In this document: piece by piece, positions 63,708 to 64,000 of the stretch
How the letters are laid out: every line of letters begins with the position of its first letter
How positions within the stretch are numbered: position 1 is the first letter of the stretch
DNA from: Bin5 sp022821545
GTDB lineage: Bacteria > Chloroflexota > Anaerolineae > Caldilineales > Caldilineaceae
NCBI GenBank assembly: GCA_963664085.2
Contig: CAXXLO010000002.1
Coordinates: 1,550,001 to 1,614,000, forward strand
Direction: 5' to 3'
DNA length: 64,000 nucleotides
The notes under the pieces: model-generated
The model's database searches: none
What the model was told of the DNA's origin: nothing
What the model saw: only the letters and a program-made list of their open reading frames with translations
Position numbers and translations under genes: made by a program

Positions 63708-64000
63708 ATGCCGCAAACAGGCCCCGCCAAACGGATCCTGGTCGTTGACGACGAACCGCGGATGGTGCGGTTCGTGAAGATGAATCTGGACCTGGAAGGC
63801 TACCAGACGCTGGAAGCCAATGACGGCATCCAGGCGCTGGAAAAGATCCGCGAATATGAACCCAATCTCGTCCTTCTGGACGTTGAAATGCCGGGCCTGG
63901 ACGGTTTCGAAACACTCAAACGGCTGCGCGAAATCAGCGATATTCCCGCCATTATGCTGACGGTGCGCTCCGACGAGGAAGACCAAATCAAAGGGTTGGA
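63708..64000 (+). CDS. Response regulator, receiver domain (C-terminus outside window)
   Basis: The first 97 residues show a complete receiver start: the acidic pocket VVDDE (Asp14/Asp15), the phospho-acceptor Asp58 in LVLLDVEMPG, and the conserved Thr85 in AIMLTVRS. The output domain is beyond the edge, so DNA binding versus another output is unknown. The start ATG at 63708 is chosen because it gives the normal N-terminus; the ATG at 63700 is in another frame. The gene is separated from the rRNA operon by a terminator. Confidence 0.88.
   Translation, partial: MPQTGPAKRILVVDDEPRMVRFVKMNLDLEGYQTLEANDGIQALEKIREYEPNLVLLDVEMPGLDGFETLKRLREISDIPAIMLTVRSDEEDQIKGL

Overview
The window looks like a high-GC chromosomal contig of a Chloroflexota bacterium, probably the Anaerolineae/Caldilineae side. 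The 16S text, the many Tat-type sugar-binding lipoproteins, the Gfo/Idh oxidoreductases, a Thr/Pro-rich lipoprotein style and the monoderm-like surface anchors point that way. The taxonomic call is inference from sequence character and was not checked by search.

Layout. 1-10 kb: a leftward epimerase fragment diverges from a rightward carbohydrate locus. That locus holds two complete sets of CUT1-type importer parts (binding protein plus two permeases each, no ATPase) followed by a tandem pair of Gfo/Idh/MocA oxidoreductases. A remnant of the permease 3' end lies between the pair and marks the duplication junction. 10-14 kb: a leftward housekeeping block with tRNA-Met, tRNA-fMet, an FtsB/DivIC-like protein, tRNA-Leu, a membrane-anchored family 5 solute-binding protein, secG and tatA.

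14-35 kb is an accessory region. It holds a cysteine-free YgiT-like protein, a GIY-YIG protein, an intact IS630 element with a slippery heptamer, a tyrosine recombinase, a HigB/HigA-type toxin-antitoxin pair, three lipoproteins sharing one leader (two are periplasmic ClpP-fold paralogues flanking a di-haem oxidoreductase), an HNH nuclease, an orphan DUF433 protein, a DUF2971/AbiGi-like protein, a membrane-anchored Ala/Thr/Glu-repeat protein with a truncated copy, a three-gene operon of small membrane proteins, wrecked IS5 and IS3 elements, and a TPR lipoprotein. Several broken frames show decay. No CRISPR array was seen.

35-48 kb returns to chromosomal genes: recN, an NfeD/ClpP-class membrane protease, nth with an overlapping phosphoribosyltransferase, a secreted ExeM/NucH-type nuclease, a P-loop protein, an enolase-superfamily enzyme, a DapA/NanA-family aldolase and a large TPR lipoprotein. 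47.7-57.8 kb is a peptide-type ABC importer locus (ATPase, surface Asp-box protein, C-terminally anchored binding protein, two permeases, second ATPase). The binding protein and the Asp-box protein both end in a single C-terminal membrane anchor, so they may form a surface capture complex.

57.9-63.5 kb is a complete rRNA operon (16S, tRNA-Ile, 23S, 5S) with a promoter and terminator, followed by the start of a response-regulator gene cut by the window edge.
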